DNA of 64,000 nucleotides, from positions 2,108,001-2,172,000 of the forward strand of contig NZ_CP117812.1 of assembly GCF_028728065.1 (NCBI RefSeq), read 5' to 3'. The notes under the pieces were generated by a model that saw nothing but the letters and a program-made list of their open reading frames with translations, had not been told where the DNA came from and ran no database searches. This document shows, in pieces, positions 8,467 to 17,219 of this stretch (position 1 is its first letter; each line of letters starts with the position of its first letter). This DNA is from Lentisphaera profundi (GTDB taxonomy: Bacteria; Verrucomicrobiota; Lentisphaeria; Lentisphaerales; Lentisphaeraceae). The translations under genes were made by a program, and so were the position numbers.

Positions 8467-9344
8467 TGCTTTCTAAGTTTAAACTCTATCTCTCTTTAGA
8501 ACGAGGTTTAAGCAAAAATAGTGTCGATGCCTACCTCAATGACCTAAAAGATTTTCACCTATACAAAGACTCCAGTTTGACGCGCGAGTATTGCGACATC
8601 AGCAAATCGGATCTCTTGGATTATTTTGAAAACTGTAAAGAGCGAGGCTTTGTTGATAGCACAATTTCGCGTCGCTTAGTTAGCCTAAAAATTTTCTTTC
8701 GTTTTCTCTATCAAGAAAAAGTCATCACTAAAGATATTGGCGAGCATTTAGAAAGCGCTCGTTTGACCAAACTCTTACCTGATTATCTGAGCCTAGCAGA
8801 AATCGAAAAACTTTTAAATCTCTACGATGAAGAAATTAACTTAGAGTTCCGCAACAAATTTATCATTGAGTTACTCTATTCATGCGGACTGCGCATTAGT
8901 GAATTATGCGGACTTCGCAGTGATAGCTTCAATTATGAAAGTGGTTTTCTTCGCGTTAAAGGAAAGGGTTCAAAAGAGCGCTCCATCCCCTTTGGCACAA
9001 AAGTTGCCGACATGAGTCGCAAATACCTAAGCCAAATCAGGCCTCAACTCTGCAAAAAAAACAACCCTCCCGAACTCATCGTTTCAATCAACGGCCTCGC
9101 TTTGACTCGCGCAAGGGTTTGGCAATTCCTTAAAGAAGCGGCACAAAAAGCGGAGATCACTAAAAACCTTCACCCTCATGTACTCAGACATTCATTCGCA
9201 AGCCACCTTTTAGCTAATGATGCCGACTTACGAGTCATTCAAGAATTACTCGGGCATGCGGATATCGCAACAACCGAGCGCTACACTCATGTCGAAAAAT
9301 CACGCCTTAAAAACATCCACCAAAAATTCTTTCCAAGAGCTTAA
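8466..9344 (+). CDS. Tyrosine recombinase, XerC/XerD type
   Basis: A 292-aa site-specific recombinase of the length typical for XerC/XerD. The N-terminal SAM-like core-binding domain covers about residues 1-90. The catalytic domain has Arg143 (GLRISELCGL), Lys167 (KGKGSKER), His238 and Arg241 (HVLRHSFASHLL), His264 (LLGHADI) and nucleophile Tyr273 (ERYTHV). The complete active site and absence of mobile-element borders suggest chromosome dimer resolution at dif rather than an integrase. XerC and XerD cannot be separated by eye. It is coupled to tolB by a one-base overlap and followed immediately by a lipoprotein gene. Confidence 0.92.
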   Translation: MLSKFKLYLSLERGLSKNSVDAYLNDLKDFHLYKDSSLTREYCDISKSDLLDYFENCKERGFVDSTISRRLVSLKIFFRFLYQEKVITKDIGEHLESARLTKLLPDYLSLAEIEKLLNLYDEEINLEFRNKFIIELLYSCGLRISELCGLRSDSFNYESGFLRVKGKGSKERSIPFGTKVADMSRKYLSQIRPQLCKKNNPPELIVSINGLALTRARVWQFLKEAAQKAEITKNLHPHVLRHSFASHLLANDADLRVIQELLGHADIATTERYTHVEKSRLKNIHQKFFPRA

Positions 9345-9345
9345 T

Positions 9346-10659
9346 ATGAAAACATACCTACTCACATCCGTACTTCTTTTACTGATCTCCTCTTGTAAAG
9401 AAGACACGCCCGAAGATTCATTAGCACGACTACGCATGCCCCCCAATCAACAAATATCTATTGTAACAGAAGACCAACTTACCGGCGAAACAAATAAACT
9501 CACCATGAAGAGCACCAATGGTGGCATCCTAGTTTATGGAATAGAAGAAGACAATAGCAGTGAAGCCATACCCAATTATACTGATTTAGTATCACAACTC
9601 ATTGGCGGCAAGAACAAAAAGAAAACCGACTCAAAAAAGCAAGTCGTCCCACTTAAATTAGGCGACTTCATCATTATAAAATGGCCCAAGGCCGAGGACC
9701 ACCAAAGTCGCCTTAAGTATCAGTGGCAAAACCCCAAACACCCTCAACTCATAAAATTAATTAAAGATGAGCAAATTGAAAATATCATCGATAATAAAGA
9801 TGAGGTCCAAAAATTTCTCGCTCTAAATAACTGGACGCGTGCCCAATGGCAACCAGGAAGTCCAAAAATCTACCCACCGTGGAATGCCAATACTATCCTG
9901 CAAATGATTCGCCAAAAACGTACGGGAGGCTTTTGTGGTCAATACACCCAAGTCTTAGCACAAACTCTCACGGCACTCGGCTACAACACTCGCTATTTAT
10001 GGCTCAATGCCCATTTCTCCATGGAGGTTTATTCTAATACTCTAAATAAATGGATTATCATTGATCCATTCTACCACTGCGTCCTAAAAAAAGGCGATCA
10101 ATATCTAAATGCCTATGAGACCTATAAACTCTTAGAAGTCGATCTAGACAACAAGGAAATCCAGATTATCGACTCATCAAATCAAAATGAGCTCATTGGT
10201 GAAGTAAGGAACAATATCTTAAAGGCCTACGAGAACTTCGTGATTGATTTAAAAATGAATCACCTCGAAGAAAACAAAGGGGGCACTTCATACGTGCTCA
10301 ATTACTGGAAACACTCTGCAATGCTCGCTGAAAAGAAAAACCTTGAATTCGATTTTGTCTCCATCCCACCGCTTTTAACTCCATGGCCACAAGATTTATA
10401 TGCTAAGCAAAACCAAACAGCCTTTAAAGTACTTGCACTCAATGACAAGTTCATAAGCTTTGAACTAAACACTAACACCCCCTTCCACACTAAGTTTGAA
10501 GCGAGGGTCGCAGATCAGCAATACCGCAAAATCTCTGACAATAAACTAAATATTCAAATAAATGAGGGCTCACACACAATCTCTGTGCGCTCGATCAACA
10601 ATTGCGGTATTCCTGGCCCAAGCTCAGAATTTACTTACGAATACAAAAAACGCCCCTGA
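9346..10659 (+). CDS. Lipoprotein with transglutaminase-like cysteine-protease domain
   Basis: A 437-aa protein starting at the ATG two bases after the recombinase stop; a longer in-frame ORF begins at 9217, but this start gives a proper lipoprotein signal (LLISSC, Cys17). The central region has the transglutaminase-like catalytic set: Cys197 in GGFCGQY, His223 in AHFSMEV and Asp240 in IIDPFY. Residues about 365-437 look like a beta-sandwich domain ending in EFTYEYKKRP. Such domains act as peptidases, deamidases or cross-linkers on peptides; the target is unknown. The lipid anchor places it in the envelope. It is last in the tolB - xer - lipoprotein operon. Confidence 0.75.
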   Translation: MKTYLLTSVLLLLISSCKEDTPEDSLARLRMPPNQQISIVTEDQLTGETNKLTMKSTNGGILVYGIEEDNSSEAIPNYTDLVSQLIGGKNKKKTDSKKQVVPLKLGDFIIIKWPKAEDHQSRLKYQWQNPKHPQLIKLIKDEQIENIIDNKDEVQKFLALNNWTRAQWQPGSPKIYPPWNANTILQMIRQKRTGGFCGQYTQVLAQTLTALGYNTRYLWLNAHFSMEVYSNTLNKWIIIDPFYHCVLKKGDQYLNAYETYKLLEVDLDNKEIQIIDSSNQNELIGEVRNNILKAYENFVIDLKMNHLEENKGGTSYVLNYWKHSAMLAEKKNLEFDFVSIPPLLTPWPQDLYAKQNQTAFKVLALNDKFISFELNTNTPFHTKFEARVADQQYRKISDNKLNIQINEGSHTISVRSINNCGIPGPSSEFTYEYKKRP

Positions 10660-10763
10660 AAAGCCCTCTTTTGCCAATCTCATCAAGAAAAGCTCAAAAA
10701 TCGCTAAATCTGTGCTTGACGTACAAAATCTCAGCTCTATTATATCCACGTACAACCAAAAGC

Positions 10764-10853
10764 GGAGAGATGGCTGAGTGGTTGAAAGCGCGTCCCTGCT
10801 AAGGATGTGTACTCGCAAGGGTACCGAGAGTTCGAATCTCTCTCTCTCCGCCA
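10764..10853 (+). tRNA. tRNA-Ser (anticodon GCT)
   Basis: 90-nt class II tRNA starting GGAGAGATGGCTGAGTGG and ending TCTCTCC-G-CCA. The 7-bp acceptor pairs perfectly; the anticodon loop CTGCTAA gives GCT; a long variable arm precedes a GAGAG-TTCGAAT-CTCTC T-arm. The 3' CCA is encoded, unlike the other two tRNAs here. Confidence 0.96.
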
Positions 10854-10864
10854 TTCATTTTCTT

Positions 10865-10896
10865 AAAGCCGATAAGTTTAACTTATCGGCTTTTTT
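10865..10896 (+). terminator. Rho-independent terminator after tRNA-Ser
   Basis: Stem AAAGCCGATAAG with CTTATCGGCTTT around TTTAA, followed by a T-run, 11 bases past the tRNA end. Confidence 0.88.
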
Positions 10897-11076
10897 ATTC
10901 TAAATAAGCCTAAAAATCTTAATGAATATTTAACAAAAAAAAGTGTCTAAATGCTTAGAAACTAGTGTTTAGAACAAAAAACACCTTATTGAAAACATTT
11001 CCCTATTACATCTCTTGACAGAAAGAAACTTTGCTCCTATGATTACTTCTATCTCCATCTAAATAAGCCTATTACA

Positions 11077-12348
11077 ATGAACCAACGCACTGCCATCATT
11101 ATCATTTTAGTCATAATGACTTTAACAATGAATGCCGACGTAACACCCAGAGCCCAAAAGCGCCTGATTCAACAGGAAGTAAGCCTTGAGTCATTCAACT
11201 ATAAATTTGGGGACCTTTATTATACACCTACTTTCTATACAGGCCTTGGCTATGACTCTAACTCGAACAACTCAACCACCTCTGACAAAGATAATGGCTA
11301 CTATACTGAAACAGCCCTTGGCTTAGATTTCTTTAATCAACCTTTTAGAGGACTCACACTCGATACTAATTTCATCATTGGCTACCGCGAAGGCTTTGGC
11401 AATAACCGTAATAGCGGTTTAATTCTAGGTTCTGAAAATGGCAACGCCACCATTGGGTTTGATTATGATCTTAACGAAAAAACGACTCTAACTTTTGTCA
11501 ATTCCGCCTCAATTGGAATGGATAAAATTTCTGATGCTAGAGATAATCAAAATAGTGATAGTCGTCAATATTGGGATAATGACTTGGGCGTCCAAATTCA
11601 TAGAGAGATAACTGATGACACTGGCATAGCTGTTAAAATCGGCATCGAAACTCGACGAGACCTAAAAGACAATTCGCCCGAAGAAGAATATGACGAAACT
11701 TATTTCGGCTTAACTTTAGATCACATCGTTAATTCCAAGCTCTCCATAAATCCCTACTTTAACTACGGTGAACGTGACTGGAAGGATGACACTCGAAATA
11801 ATGATGCTGACATTACTGAATTTGGTTTTACCTCAAACTATATCATCAGCGATCAAATCAACTTAAGCCTCGACTTAGCTTACCAAGAACTTGATTTTGA
11901 CAATACAGCTATCCTTAAAAGTAAATCTTCTAGTAAACAAGACGGCTTTGCCGGAGGTTTCATCCTCTCACATATTGCCACTGAAAAGTTCACCCACTCC
12001 ATCCGCGGCTCCTTTAACAACCAAGCCACAACCGTTGCAATCTCAAATGTAAGTGAAGAGACACAATTAGGGTATAGTTCTGTATATTTAGTTAATGAAA
12101 AGCTATCATTTTCCGCAAGCTTTGACTGGTTGCATGGAGAAGATCAAGGAAATACAGCCAATAGCTTCGAGGAAACATACGACATCTATATGCCAGCCCT
12201 TGGCGCTAAATACAATTTTACAGAGAGGCAGTCAATAGACATCAAATGTGAATATCAAAACAAAACTTCTGACGCAAAAAGCTTTAATGGCAATGCTAAT
12301 GAATATGAAAGAACCAATATTTTCATTAATTATACTTACATTTTTTAA
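11077..12348 (+). CDS. Outer-membrane beta-barrel protein
   Basis: A 423-aa protein with a signal peptide (cleavage near MNA, residue 22). The remainder is a series of alternating amphipathic segments ending in aromatic residues (DTNFIIGY, DLAYQEL, ASFDWLHG), and the last strand ends NYTYIF, the C-terminal aromatic signature for outer-membrane insertion. It resembles the large beta-barrel proteins (BBP2/EpsL-like) that accompany polysaccharide export genes. The next gene, 77 bases downstream, encodes a Wza-like export protein, which fits an exopolysaccharide exit role. This is inferred from context and topology, not from a sequence-specific motif. Confidence 0.7.
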   Translation: MNQRTAIIIILVIMTLTMNADVTPRAQKRLIQQEVSLESFNYKFGDLYYTPTFYTGLGYDSNSNNSTTSDKDNGYYTETALGLDFFNQPFRGLTLDTNFIIGYREGFGNNRNSGLILGSENGNATIGFDYDLNEKTTLTFVNSASIGMDKISDARDNQNSDSRQYWDNDLGVQIHREITDDTGIAVKIGIETRRDLKDNSPEEEYDETYFGLTLDHIVNSKLSINPYFNYGERDWKDDTRNNDADITEFGFTSNYIISDQINLSLDLAYQELDFDNTAILKSKSSSKQDGFAGGFILSHIATEKFTHSIRGSFNNQATTVAISNVSEETQLGYSSVYLVNEKLSFSASFDWLHGEDQGNTANSFEETYDIYMPALGAKYNFTERQSIDIKCEYQNKTSDAKSFNGNANEYERTNIFINYTYIF

Positions 12349-12425
12349 GAACTATCATAAGTTTATTATAATTATATCCTCACCTTTCAAAAAATATCCA
12401 TCCACATAATCCACATGGTGTCTCT

Positions 12426-13283
12426 ATGAATAAAGTTTTCCTAATTATATTTTTTATACTTACGACTCTATCTTCCAATGAGAAATCAACTCAACTTATC
12501 GGTTATGGTGACCTAGTTCATGTAAGCATGAAAGAAGACCTAGAAGTTGTTTACACTGGTGAAGTAAGTACAAATGGCTTTATAACACTACCCTATTTAG
12601 GGGCTATTAAAATTTCTGGTCTAAATGAAACTGAAGCTGAAGCTACGCTTAAAAAATCATTAGAAAAAGATCTATACCAGAAAGCTACCATGAGTGTCGT
12701 AGTGGTTAGAAAAGCCGTAGGACATATCTACATCTATGGAGCAGTCTCTAAGCCCGGAAAAGTGGAGATACCCCTTGAAGGTGAAATTAGCCTCGCTCAA
12801 TCTATCTCTGAAGTTGGAGGATTCTCTAAATGGGCAGATCCAAAAAAAGCCTACATCATCAAAAAAATGACTCCGACCAGTGAACTCAAACAACAGTTCG
12901 TTGATTTTGAAGCTGTTTATAATAATTTAGCTAGCCAGGCAAATTTAAACCTACAAAAAAATGATATTATTGTCATTCCTTCATTAGCGGATGGCGCAGT
13001 GACCCCTGGCTCAATAGAAGTCATTGTCGAAGGCAAAGTAGAAAACCCTGGGACAGTTTTATTCGAACCCGGAGAACGCCCTACTCTAGTCCGAGCCATT
13101 ATTAAAGCTGGGAATTTCAATAAATTTGCTGATAAACGTGATGTCCGACTCGTCCGTCGTGCCAATGGTAAGACTACAATAATCCAAGTTGATGTTTTGG
13201 AAATGCTTGAGAAAGGACAAATCCACAAAGACATCAAACTCCAATCCGGCGATTTAATCATTATTGATGAATCCTGGCTTTGA
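12426..13283 (+). CDS. Polysaccharide export protein, Wza-like (Poly_export plus SLBB domains)
   Basis: A 285-aa exported protein with a signal peptide (cleavage near residue 16). An N-terminal polysaccharide-export domain (GYGDLVHV, then GFITLPYLGAI, residues about 25-105) is followed by two SLBB beta-grasp repeats: IYIYGAVSKPGKVEIP near 110 and VIVEGKVENPGTVLFEPG near 205. This is the organisation of the Wza/OtnA family of exopolysaccharide translocons. Unlike Wza it has no lipobox Cys and no clear C-terminal amphipathic barrel helix. With the beta-barrel gene upstream it forms a two-gene export module; no glycosyltransferases are adjacent. Confidence 0.87.
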   Translation: MNKVFLIIFFILTTLSSNEKSTQLIGYGDLVHVSMKEDLEVVYTGEVSTNGFITLPYLGAIKISGLNETEAEATLKKSLEKDLYQKATMSVVVVRKAVGHIYIYGAVSKPGKVEIPLEGEISLAQSISEVGGFSKWADPKKAYIIKKMTPTSELKQQFVDFEAVYNNLASQANLNLQKNDIIVIPSLADGAVTPGSIEVIVEGKVENPGTVLFEPGERPTLVRAIIKAGNFNKFADKRDVRLVRRANGKTTIIQVDVLEMLEKGQIHKDIKLQSGDLIIIDESWL

Positions 13284-13396
13284 GCTACTTTCCATAAGCC
13301 TCATTAAAAGAGATTTTTCCATTACTTTATCCATTCATTGCAAATACACGCTGACGGGATAATATTTACTATATAATAAATCTTTAGGAATTTCAG

Positions 13397-14011
13397 ATGG
13401 CCGTAACTTACATGACTAGCATTGGCAACCCCAAGCAGCTAGACACCCTTTTAAAAGACAATGTCTTAGATGGAAAATCAGAAAAGCGCACTGTCTTTGC
13501 GGGTCGCTCCAATGCGGGAAAAAGCTCCCTTTTAAATAGCTTAACTCACAGTAAAATTGCACAAATCTCACGTGAGCCTGGCAAGACTCGTAAAGTTAAT
13601 TTATTCTTCTGCACTTACCACAAGCGCGTTTTAACTGATTTACCTGGCTATGGCTTTGCCAAGCGCAATAAAACCGAGCGCAAGTTATGGGAAGAACTCA
13701 TCACGAGTTACTTAAATGCGGACAGAGCAAATATCGAGCGCATTATTTTAGTTACTGACTGCCGCCATGGACCCTCCGATTCTGATTTAGAAGCCATGGA
13801 ATTTTTTCAAAGCCTCGATTTTAATGTCACACTGGTTTTATCAAAATCTGATAAGCTCAATCAAAAAGCTATGTCAGCACGAAGAAAAGAAATTAAAGAA
13901 ATTATCAAAGACAATAAACCCGAAAAAACTTTTTGGATTTCTAGTCTCAAGGGAACAGGAGTTCGTGAATTAAGTAGAGATATACTCAATGACTCGCCAA
14001 GAACTGATTAA
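13397..14011 (+). CDS. engB: Ribosome-biogenesis GTPase EngB/YsxC/YihA
   Basis: A 204-aa TrmE-Era-EngA-EngB-type GTPase of standard length. G1 is GRSNAGKSS, G2 lies in the GKTRKVN region, G3 is DLPGYGFA, G4 is SKSD in place of the more usual TKAD, and G5 is SSLKGTG. The family acts in late assembly of the large ribosomal subunit. Its 3' end overlaps the next gene by 23 bases in another frame, so the two are probably cotranscribed. Confidence 0.95.
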   Translation: MAVTYMTSIGNPKQLDTLLKDNVLDGKSEKRTVFAGRSNAGKSSLLNSLTHSKIAQISREPGKTRKVNLFFCTYHKRVLTDLPGYGFAKRNKTERKLWEELITSYLNADRANIERIILVTDCRHGPSDSDLEAMEFFQSLDFNVTLVLSKSDKLNQKAMSARRKEIKEIIKDNKPEKTFWISSLKGTGVRELSRDILNDSPRTD

Positions 14012-16907
14012 ATTCCTAGAAAACTCTGCGCGTAAGCAAAGTTTTTCTGCTCTTCATCGAGCCTTGTGGAAGTTTTTGGCCCTGTCAATTACTTTTGCAA
14101 TCGTATTTATCATCATTGATCATTCCTTTCACGCCTCCACGCCCTTTCGCTGGGCGGCCTTTTGTCTTTTCTTTGTCTATATAATCTATTTCATCCAAGA
14201 CCAATTAAAACAGTCACAACGCAAGCTTAACACGCTTTATTTAGCTCGCGAAATAGAAAAACATCAGCCAAAACTAAACTCCTGCTTAAGCCATAGCCTG
14301 AGTAGCCAGCAAGATAAACTCATTGAGCACATTAAGATCAGTGATTTAATCTTCCCGAAGACAAAGAGCTCACAGCTCCCTTTAATCCTCATTGCTCTTG
14401 CGACTACTGCTTACATAAGCCTTAGTCCATACCCAAGTAAATTATCTTTACAGCGATTATTCTTGCCATGGAAAACCTTAGCTAGTCCCACGAAGACACT
14501 CATCGATACTATTTCACCTAATCCTGGCTCAGTCAGTTACCAAACAAACAACTGGTTTCTCAATGTTAAGATCCAAGGACTCGCCCCTAAACACGGCCAG
14601 ATAAAATATAGTTTTGACGCACAAATCCCCGTCAGTGAATGGCAGCAATCTCCTCTCTTACAAGAATCCAAAAACGAATTTCTTGCAGAACTGCCCGCAA
14701 TCCAAAGTCGCTTCTACATAAAAGTTTTTCTAGGAGATGCTGTGAGTGATTTATTTCATATAGATATTAAACTTCCTCCTACGGTTCAAGAGATCGAGTA
14801 CTTCATAAGTCCTCCAGATTATCTAAAGAAAAAAAACTACACCAGCCAGGGACCAGATCTAGAAATACTCAAAGGATCTTCTCTTGATATCAAAGTTAAC
14901 TTTGATAGACCCCTGCTTACGACTCAGATAAAACTAAACAACAAAAACCTCAGCTTAATCCTTCGCAATAAGACCGCACACATCAACAAATTAAACATTG
15001 ATCAAGACTCGTCTTTTACCCTCATCAGCAAAGAATCTGAGCTTGCACCTTATGTAGAAAGTCAAAAATATAAAATCAAAATCCTAGAAGACTTGCCTCC
15101 AAGACTAAGCTTCCCCAATTTTCAAAAAGAAATCTCATTAAAAGAGAACGCCTCGCAAGTGCCGATCGAAATTCATGCCTCTGATGACTGGGGGCTAAAA
15201 TCACTTACATTTAAAATCAAAGAACGTTTTTCTCAAAAACTTATCACAAAAGATATTTATGATGGCTTCTCTCGACAAAAAGTACTTGAGCTAAAGGCCT
15301 CGATCCCGCTACGGAAACTTTTCCCTGCTTTTCGTGCTAATGAAACTTATCAAATTTATTTTGAAGCCACGGATTCAAAAGATCAAAAATCTCAAAGCCC
15401 TGTTTTCTCCATTCATATCACTCCTCCATCCAAAGTTGATAAGCAAATTCCTCAGAAACAGGAGCAGCCACAAACCGGGGAGCAGACTGGTGAACAGACT
15501 GGAGAGCCAACTGGGGAACCTACTGGAGAGCCAACTGGGGAACCTACTGGAGAGCCAACTGGGGAACCTACTGGAGAGCCAACTGGGGAACCTACTGGAG
15601 AGCCAACTGGGGAACCTACTGGAGAGCCAACTGGGGAACCTACTGGAGAGCCAACTGGGGAACCTACTGGAGAGCCAACTGGGGAACCTACTGGAGAGCC
15701 AACTGGAGAGCCAACTGGAGAGCCAACTGGGGAACCTACTGGAGAGCCAACTGGGGAACCTACTGGAGAGCCAACTGGAGAGCCAACTGGGGAACCAACT
15801 GGAGAGCCAACTGGGGAACCTACTGGAGAGCCAACTGGAGAGCCAACTGGGGAACCAACTGGGGAACCTACTGGAGAGCCAACTGGGGAACCTACTGGAG
15901 AGCCAACTGGAGAGCCAACTGGGGAACCTACTGGAGAGCCAACTGGGGAACCAACTGGGGAACCAACTGGGGAACCAACTGGGGAACCAACTGGGGAACC
16001 AACTGGGGAACCAACTGGGGAACCAACTGGGGAACCAACTGGGGAACCAACTGGGGAACCAACTGGGGAACCAACTGGGGAACCAACTGGGGAACCAACT
16101 GGGGAACCAACTGGGGAACCAACTGGGGAACCAACTGGGGAACCAACTGGGGAACCAACTGGGGAACCAACTGGGGAACCAACTGGGGAACCAACTGGGG
16201 AACCAACTGGGGAACCAACTGGGGAACCAACTGGGGAACCAACTGGGGAACCAACTGGGGAACCAACTGGGGAACCAACTGGGGAACCAACTGGGGAACC
16301 AACTGGGGAACCAACTGGGGAACCAACTGGGGAACCAACTGGGGAACCAACTGCAGAGCCAGGAACTCAACCAGGAACTCAACCAGGAACTCAACCAGGA
16401 TCTCAACCAGGATCTCAACCAGGATCTCAACCAGGATCTCAACCAGGATCTCAACCGGGATCTCAGCCAGGATCTCAACCGGGTTCTCAACCGGGTTCTC
16501 AGCCAGGATCTCAACCGGGTTCTCAACCAGGCCCAGGAGGCGATGGCAGTATTGATCAAGGCCCCGGTCAAGAGTTCACAAATCCTACAGAGAAATCTGC
16601 TGATGAAGCCCTTGCTAATAACTCCAAAAAATCTAATGCTAAACTCGACACCATTGGCAATAAGGGGCAAGAGCAAACACTCGATCCCAATGAATCCTCT
16701 GCTAAAAACCAAGAAAATGATTCATCACCCACACTCAAAAGTCCTGTTAAAAAACAAGAAATTGATATCCAAGGAAACGAAGAAAAACTAGAGCAAAGAC
16801 AACAGGAAATTGATGATGATACACAAAATATCAGCCCTGAGAATCAAAAAATTATTGATAACTACCGCAAGGCACTACAAAAATATAAAAAATCTCAGAA
16901 GAAATAG
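13989..16907 (+). CDS. Membrane protein with giant TGEP repeat domain (DUF4175-like N-terminus)
   Basis: A 972-aa protein. Transmembrane segments occur at about residues 28-45, 55-72 and 130-145, followed by a large extracytoplasmic beta-rich region (to about residue 485) with the look of PVC DUF4175-type proteins. A short Gln-rich linker leads into two TGEQ units, 71 TGEP units, one TAEP and 14 (GTQP/GSQP) units (residues about 496-847). The C-terminal 125 residues are charged, and the end is helical (EEKLEQRQQEIDDD, ALQKYKKSQKK). The repeats resemble Pro/Thr/Gly wall-spanning or glycosylated linkers. The start overlaps engB by 23 bases; no better SD-supported start was found. Confidence 0.7.
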   Translation: MTRQELIKFLENSARKQSFSALHRALWKFLALSITFAIVFIIIDHSFHASTPFRWAAFCLFFVYIIYFIQDQLKQSQRKLNTLYLAREIEKHQPKLNSCLSHSLSSQQDKLIEHIKISDLIFPKTKSSQLPLILIALATTAYISLSPYPSKLSLQRLFLPWKTLASPTKTLIDTISPNPGSVSYQTNNWFLNVKIQGLAPKHGQIKYSFDAQIPVSEWQQSPLLQESKNEFLAELPAIQSRFYIKVFLGDAVSDLFHIDIKLPPTVQEIEYFISPPDYLKKKNYTSQGPDLEILKGSSLDIKVNFDRPLLTTQIKLNNKNLSLILRNKTAHINKLNIDQDSSFTLISKESELAPYVESQKYKIKILEDLPPRLSFPNFQKEISLKENASQVPIEIHASDDWGLKSLTFKIKERFSQKLITKDIYDGFSRQKVLELKASIPLRKLFPAFRANETYQIYFEATDSKDQKSQSPVFSIHITPPSKVDKQIPQKQEQPQTGEQTGEQTGEPTGEPTGEPTGEPTGEPTGEPTGEPTGEPTGEPTGEPTGEPTGEPTGEPTGEPTGEPTGEPTGEPTGEPTGEPTGEPTGEPTGEPTGEPTGEPTGEPTGEPTGEPTGEPTGEPTGEPTGEPTGEPTGEPTGEPTGEPTGEPTGEPTGEPTGEPTGEPTGEPTGEPTGEPTGEPTGEPTGEPTGEPTGEPTGEPTGEPTGEPTGEPTGEPTGEPTGEPTGEPTGEPTGEPTGEPTGEPTGEPTGEPTGEPTGEPTGEPTGEPTGEPTGEPTGEPTGEPTGEPTAEPGTQPGTQPGTQPGSQPGSQPGSQPGSQPGSQPGSQPGSQPGSQPGSQPGSQPGSQPGPGGDGSIDQGPGQEFTNPTEKSADEALANNSKKSNAKLDTIGNKGQEQTLDPNESSAKNQENDSSPTLKSPVKKQEIDIQGNEEKLEQRQQEIDDDTQNISPENQKIIDNYRKALQKYKKSQKK
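15498..16349 (+). repeat. 71-copy 12-bp minisatellite encoding TGEP
   Basis: 852 bp made of exactly 71 twelve-base units. Three unit variants occur: ACTGGAGAGCCA, ACTGGGGAACCT and ACTGGGGAACCA, all encoding TGEP. The first 37 units (15498-15941) mix the variants, mostly alternating as a 24-bp higher-order repeat. The last 34 units (15942-16349) are identical copies of the third variant. Because the unit is a multiple of three, copy-number change preserves the frame. Confidence 0.97.
16362..16529 (+). repeat. 14-copy 12-bp repeat encoding GTQP/GSQP
   Basis: 168 bp of tandem 12-base units: three encode GTQP, then eleven encode GSQP. Units differ at GGA/GGG/GGT and CCA/CCG wobble positions, so this array is older or less homogenised than the neighbouring TGEP array. 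Confidence 0.92.
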
Positions 16908-16973
16908 CACAGTTTTTTGATTTTTATTGCTTGAAAGCTCGGTCTTTTCACCTATTATCTAGCACCTAATCAA

Positions 16974-17047
16974 GGGCGATTAGCTCAGTTGGCTAGAGCG
17001 CTTCGTTGACATCGAAGAGGTCGCTGGTTCGAGTCCAGTATTGCCCA
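16974..17047 (+). tRNA. tRNA-Val (anticodon GAC)
   Basis: 74-nt tRNA starting GGGCGATTAGCTCAGTTGG. Acceptor GGGCGAT pairs with ATTGCCC (one G-U); anticodon stem CTTCG/CGAAG encloses TTGACAT, giving GAC; the T-arm is CTGG-TTCGAGT-CCAG. Discriminator A; no encoded CCA. Confidence 0.95.
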
Positions 17048-17057
17048 CTTACAAATC

Positions 17058-17087
17058 AAGCACTTACAGCAATGTAAGTGCTTTTTT
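17058..17087 (+). terminator. Rho-independent terminator after tRNA-Val
   Basis: Stem AAGCACTTACA with TGTAAGTGCTT around GCAA, followed by a T-run, 10 bases past the tRNA. Confidence 0.88.
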
Positions 17088-17219
17088 GTGTCTTGGAGTG
17101 ATCGTACTTGAGCATGAAGTCCCAGTTAAAATATTACGATACTGAATATAATAACGCCATTTTAACTGTGATGAGGAAAACATTTATTTTGAATACGCTA
17201 GCGTATTTTATGAAATTAA

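Noticed and set aside
8466-9344. Integrase of a mobile element
   Set aside because: Length and motifs fit XerC/XerD; there are no repeats, attachment sites or cargo genes, and it is coupled to tolB.
9217-9345. N-terminal extension of the transglutaminase-like protein (ATG at 9217)
   Set aside because: It overlaps the recombinase gene in another frame, and the later ATG gives a proper lipoprotein signal.
15498-16349. CRISPR-like regular array
   Set aside because: The units are directly adjacent 12-bp repeats without spacers, inside a coding frame.
15375-16712. Long ORFs on the opposite strand (SWFP or PQLV repeats) and in another plus frame (15334-16791) over the TGEP array
   Set aside because: They are open only because the 12-bp repeat lacks stops in several frames; the plus frame with membrane helices and flanking unique domains is the real gene.
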